A stretch of 7,559 bases of DNA from Burkholderiales bacterium (GTDB taxonomy: Bacteria > Pseudomonadota > Gammaproteobacteria > Burkholderiales > Ga0077523). The position numbers and the translations under genes were made by a program. The notes below the pieces were generated by a model. It made no database searches, was not told the DNA's origin, and was given only the letters and a program-made list of their open reading frames with translations. Location of the stretch: contig JALORJ010000113.1 in assembly GCA_025459035.1 (NCBI GenBank), positions 1-7,559 on the forward strand, written 5' to 3'. Below, piece after piece: positions 7,108 to 7,559 of the stretch (positions are counted from its first letter, which is position 1; every line of letters begins with the position of its first letter).

Positions 7108-7449
7108 TCAGCCGGGCGGCCACATCCGGTGGCGACGCCCGACGTACAACGCGGCGCCCTGCGCGCCGGCGAACTCCTCGTGCGCGATGTCCGGGGCGAG
7201 CGCGAACACCTCGCCGGCCCGGTACGTGGTCGGCACCCCGTCGACGATCAGCGTGAGGTCGCCCGCCTCCACCAGCGCGCGCACCTCCCACGCATGCGTG
7301 TGCAGGCCCAGCGCGTAGTCGGGTTCGAGCGAGCGCTCGACGATTTCCTGGAAGCCGTCGGCACGCAGGCCGGCTTCGAACGGTTCACGGGTCACGGTGG
7401 TGTGCGGCGCGGCAAGCGCCGTCGACGAAGGGCCGGTCGATGCTGCCAC
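7108..7449 (-). CDS. Small single-domain cupin protein
   Basis: This is a 113-residue cytoplasmic beta-barrel (cupin) protein of unknown role. Motif 1 appears as LGLHTHAWE with H50, H52 and E55, and motif 2 as PDIAH with H90, giving the usual three-histidine, one-glutamate metal set; spacing in both motifs is one residue tighter than the textbook pattern. The TLIVDGVPTTYRAGEVFALAP stretch between them is typical of cupins (AraC-binding/cupin-2 type), in two parts: TLIVDGV and YRAGEVFALAP. The GTG at 7449 gives the stated start, but residues 1-18 (Ala/Ser/Thr/Pro-rich) look non-coding and a GTG at 7396-7398 is a reasonable alternative, yielding a protein of about 95 residues beginning just before REPFEAG. 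No good ribosome site is seen for either. The gene converges on the operon, so a functional tie to it is not indicated. It could be a small-molecule sensor or enzyme; I cannot choose. Confidence 0.72.
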   Translation of the reverse strand: MAASTGPSSTALAAPHTTVTREPFEAGLRADGFQEIVERSLEPDYALGLHTHAWEVRALVEAGDLTLIVDGVPTTYRAGEVFALAPDIAHEEFAGAQGAALYVGRRHRMWPPG

Positions 7450-7559
7450 GGGACCCCGCGTGTGCGGACCATCGCGACAGCGTGTGCGGCTCGGCCCACG
7501 ACGATCGTGTGGCGCGTCAGAACCTGTGAAGGAATTCGCCGCGCCCGAGCGAGCGCGAC
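7450..7559. other. Right-hand end, no supported feature
   Basis: These 110 bases lie upstream of the cupin gene. The cupin frame stays open on the - strand to the window edge without an ATG or convincing coding character. On the - strand, TTCACA near 7526-7531 loosely resembles a -35 element, but no paired -10 is convincing. I see no RNA gene or repeat here. Confidence 0.4.

Noticed and set aside
5375..7291. 638-residue open frame on the - strand
   Set aside because: It spans porin, terminator and cupin regions in another frame, with low-complexity Arg/Ala/Val composition.
7450..7559. Extension of the cupin reading frame to the window edge
   Set aside because: The frame stays open, but the residues look non-coding (Arg/Pro/Gly-rich) and no start codon is seen; a longer protein cannot be supported here.

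Overview
The window is about 70% G+C. It encodes an outer-membrane porin and a Sec-exported enzyme, so it comes from a Gram-negative bacterium, most likely a high-GC proteobacterium; I cannot place it more closely. It is coding-dense. Five genes lie on the + strand with gaps of 19, 40, 65 and 2 nt, which looks like one operon. One cupin gene converges on them from the right.

Layout: (1) 2-1351, the C-terminal ~80% of a transporter of the aspartate:alanine exchanger family (AspT/AAE, TC 2.A.81), cut by the left edge; (2) 1371-3062, a complete diverged paralogue of it; (3) 3103-4482, PLP-dependent glutamate decarboxylase (gadB); (4) 4548-5582, a serine-dependent glutaminase with a clear Sec signal peptide, so probably periplasmic; (5) 5585-7024, a DcaP-like outer-membrane porin with signal peptide and N-terminal coiled coil; (6) a GC-rich hairpin at 7031-7068, probably the shared terminator; (7) 7108-7449 on the - strand, a small metal-type cupin; (8) 7450-7559, no supported feature.

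The genes suggest one route across the envelope. The porin would admit glutamine or dicarboxylates. The exported glutaminase would release glutamate and ammonia in the periplasm. One or both AspT-type carriers would bring glutamate in. GadB would consume a proton and release GABA, which would leave by exchange. This parallels the GadB/GadC/YbaS acid-resistance logic of Escherichia coli and the AspD/AspT decarboxylation cycle of lactic acid bacteria. It differs in that no GadC-type (APC family) antiporter is visible, the exchanger slot is filled by two AAE proteins, and glutaminase is exported. The enzyme families are well supported. The joint pathway and carrier substrates are inference, because the window shows neither transport specificity nor regulation.
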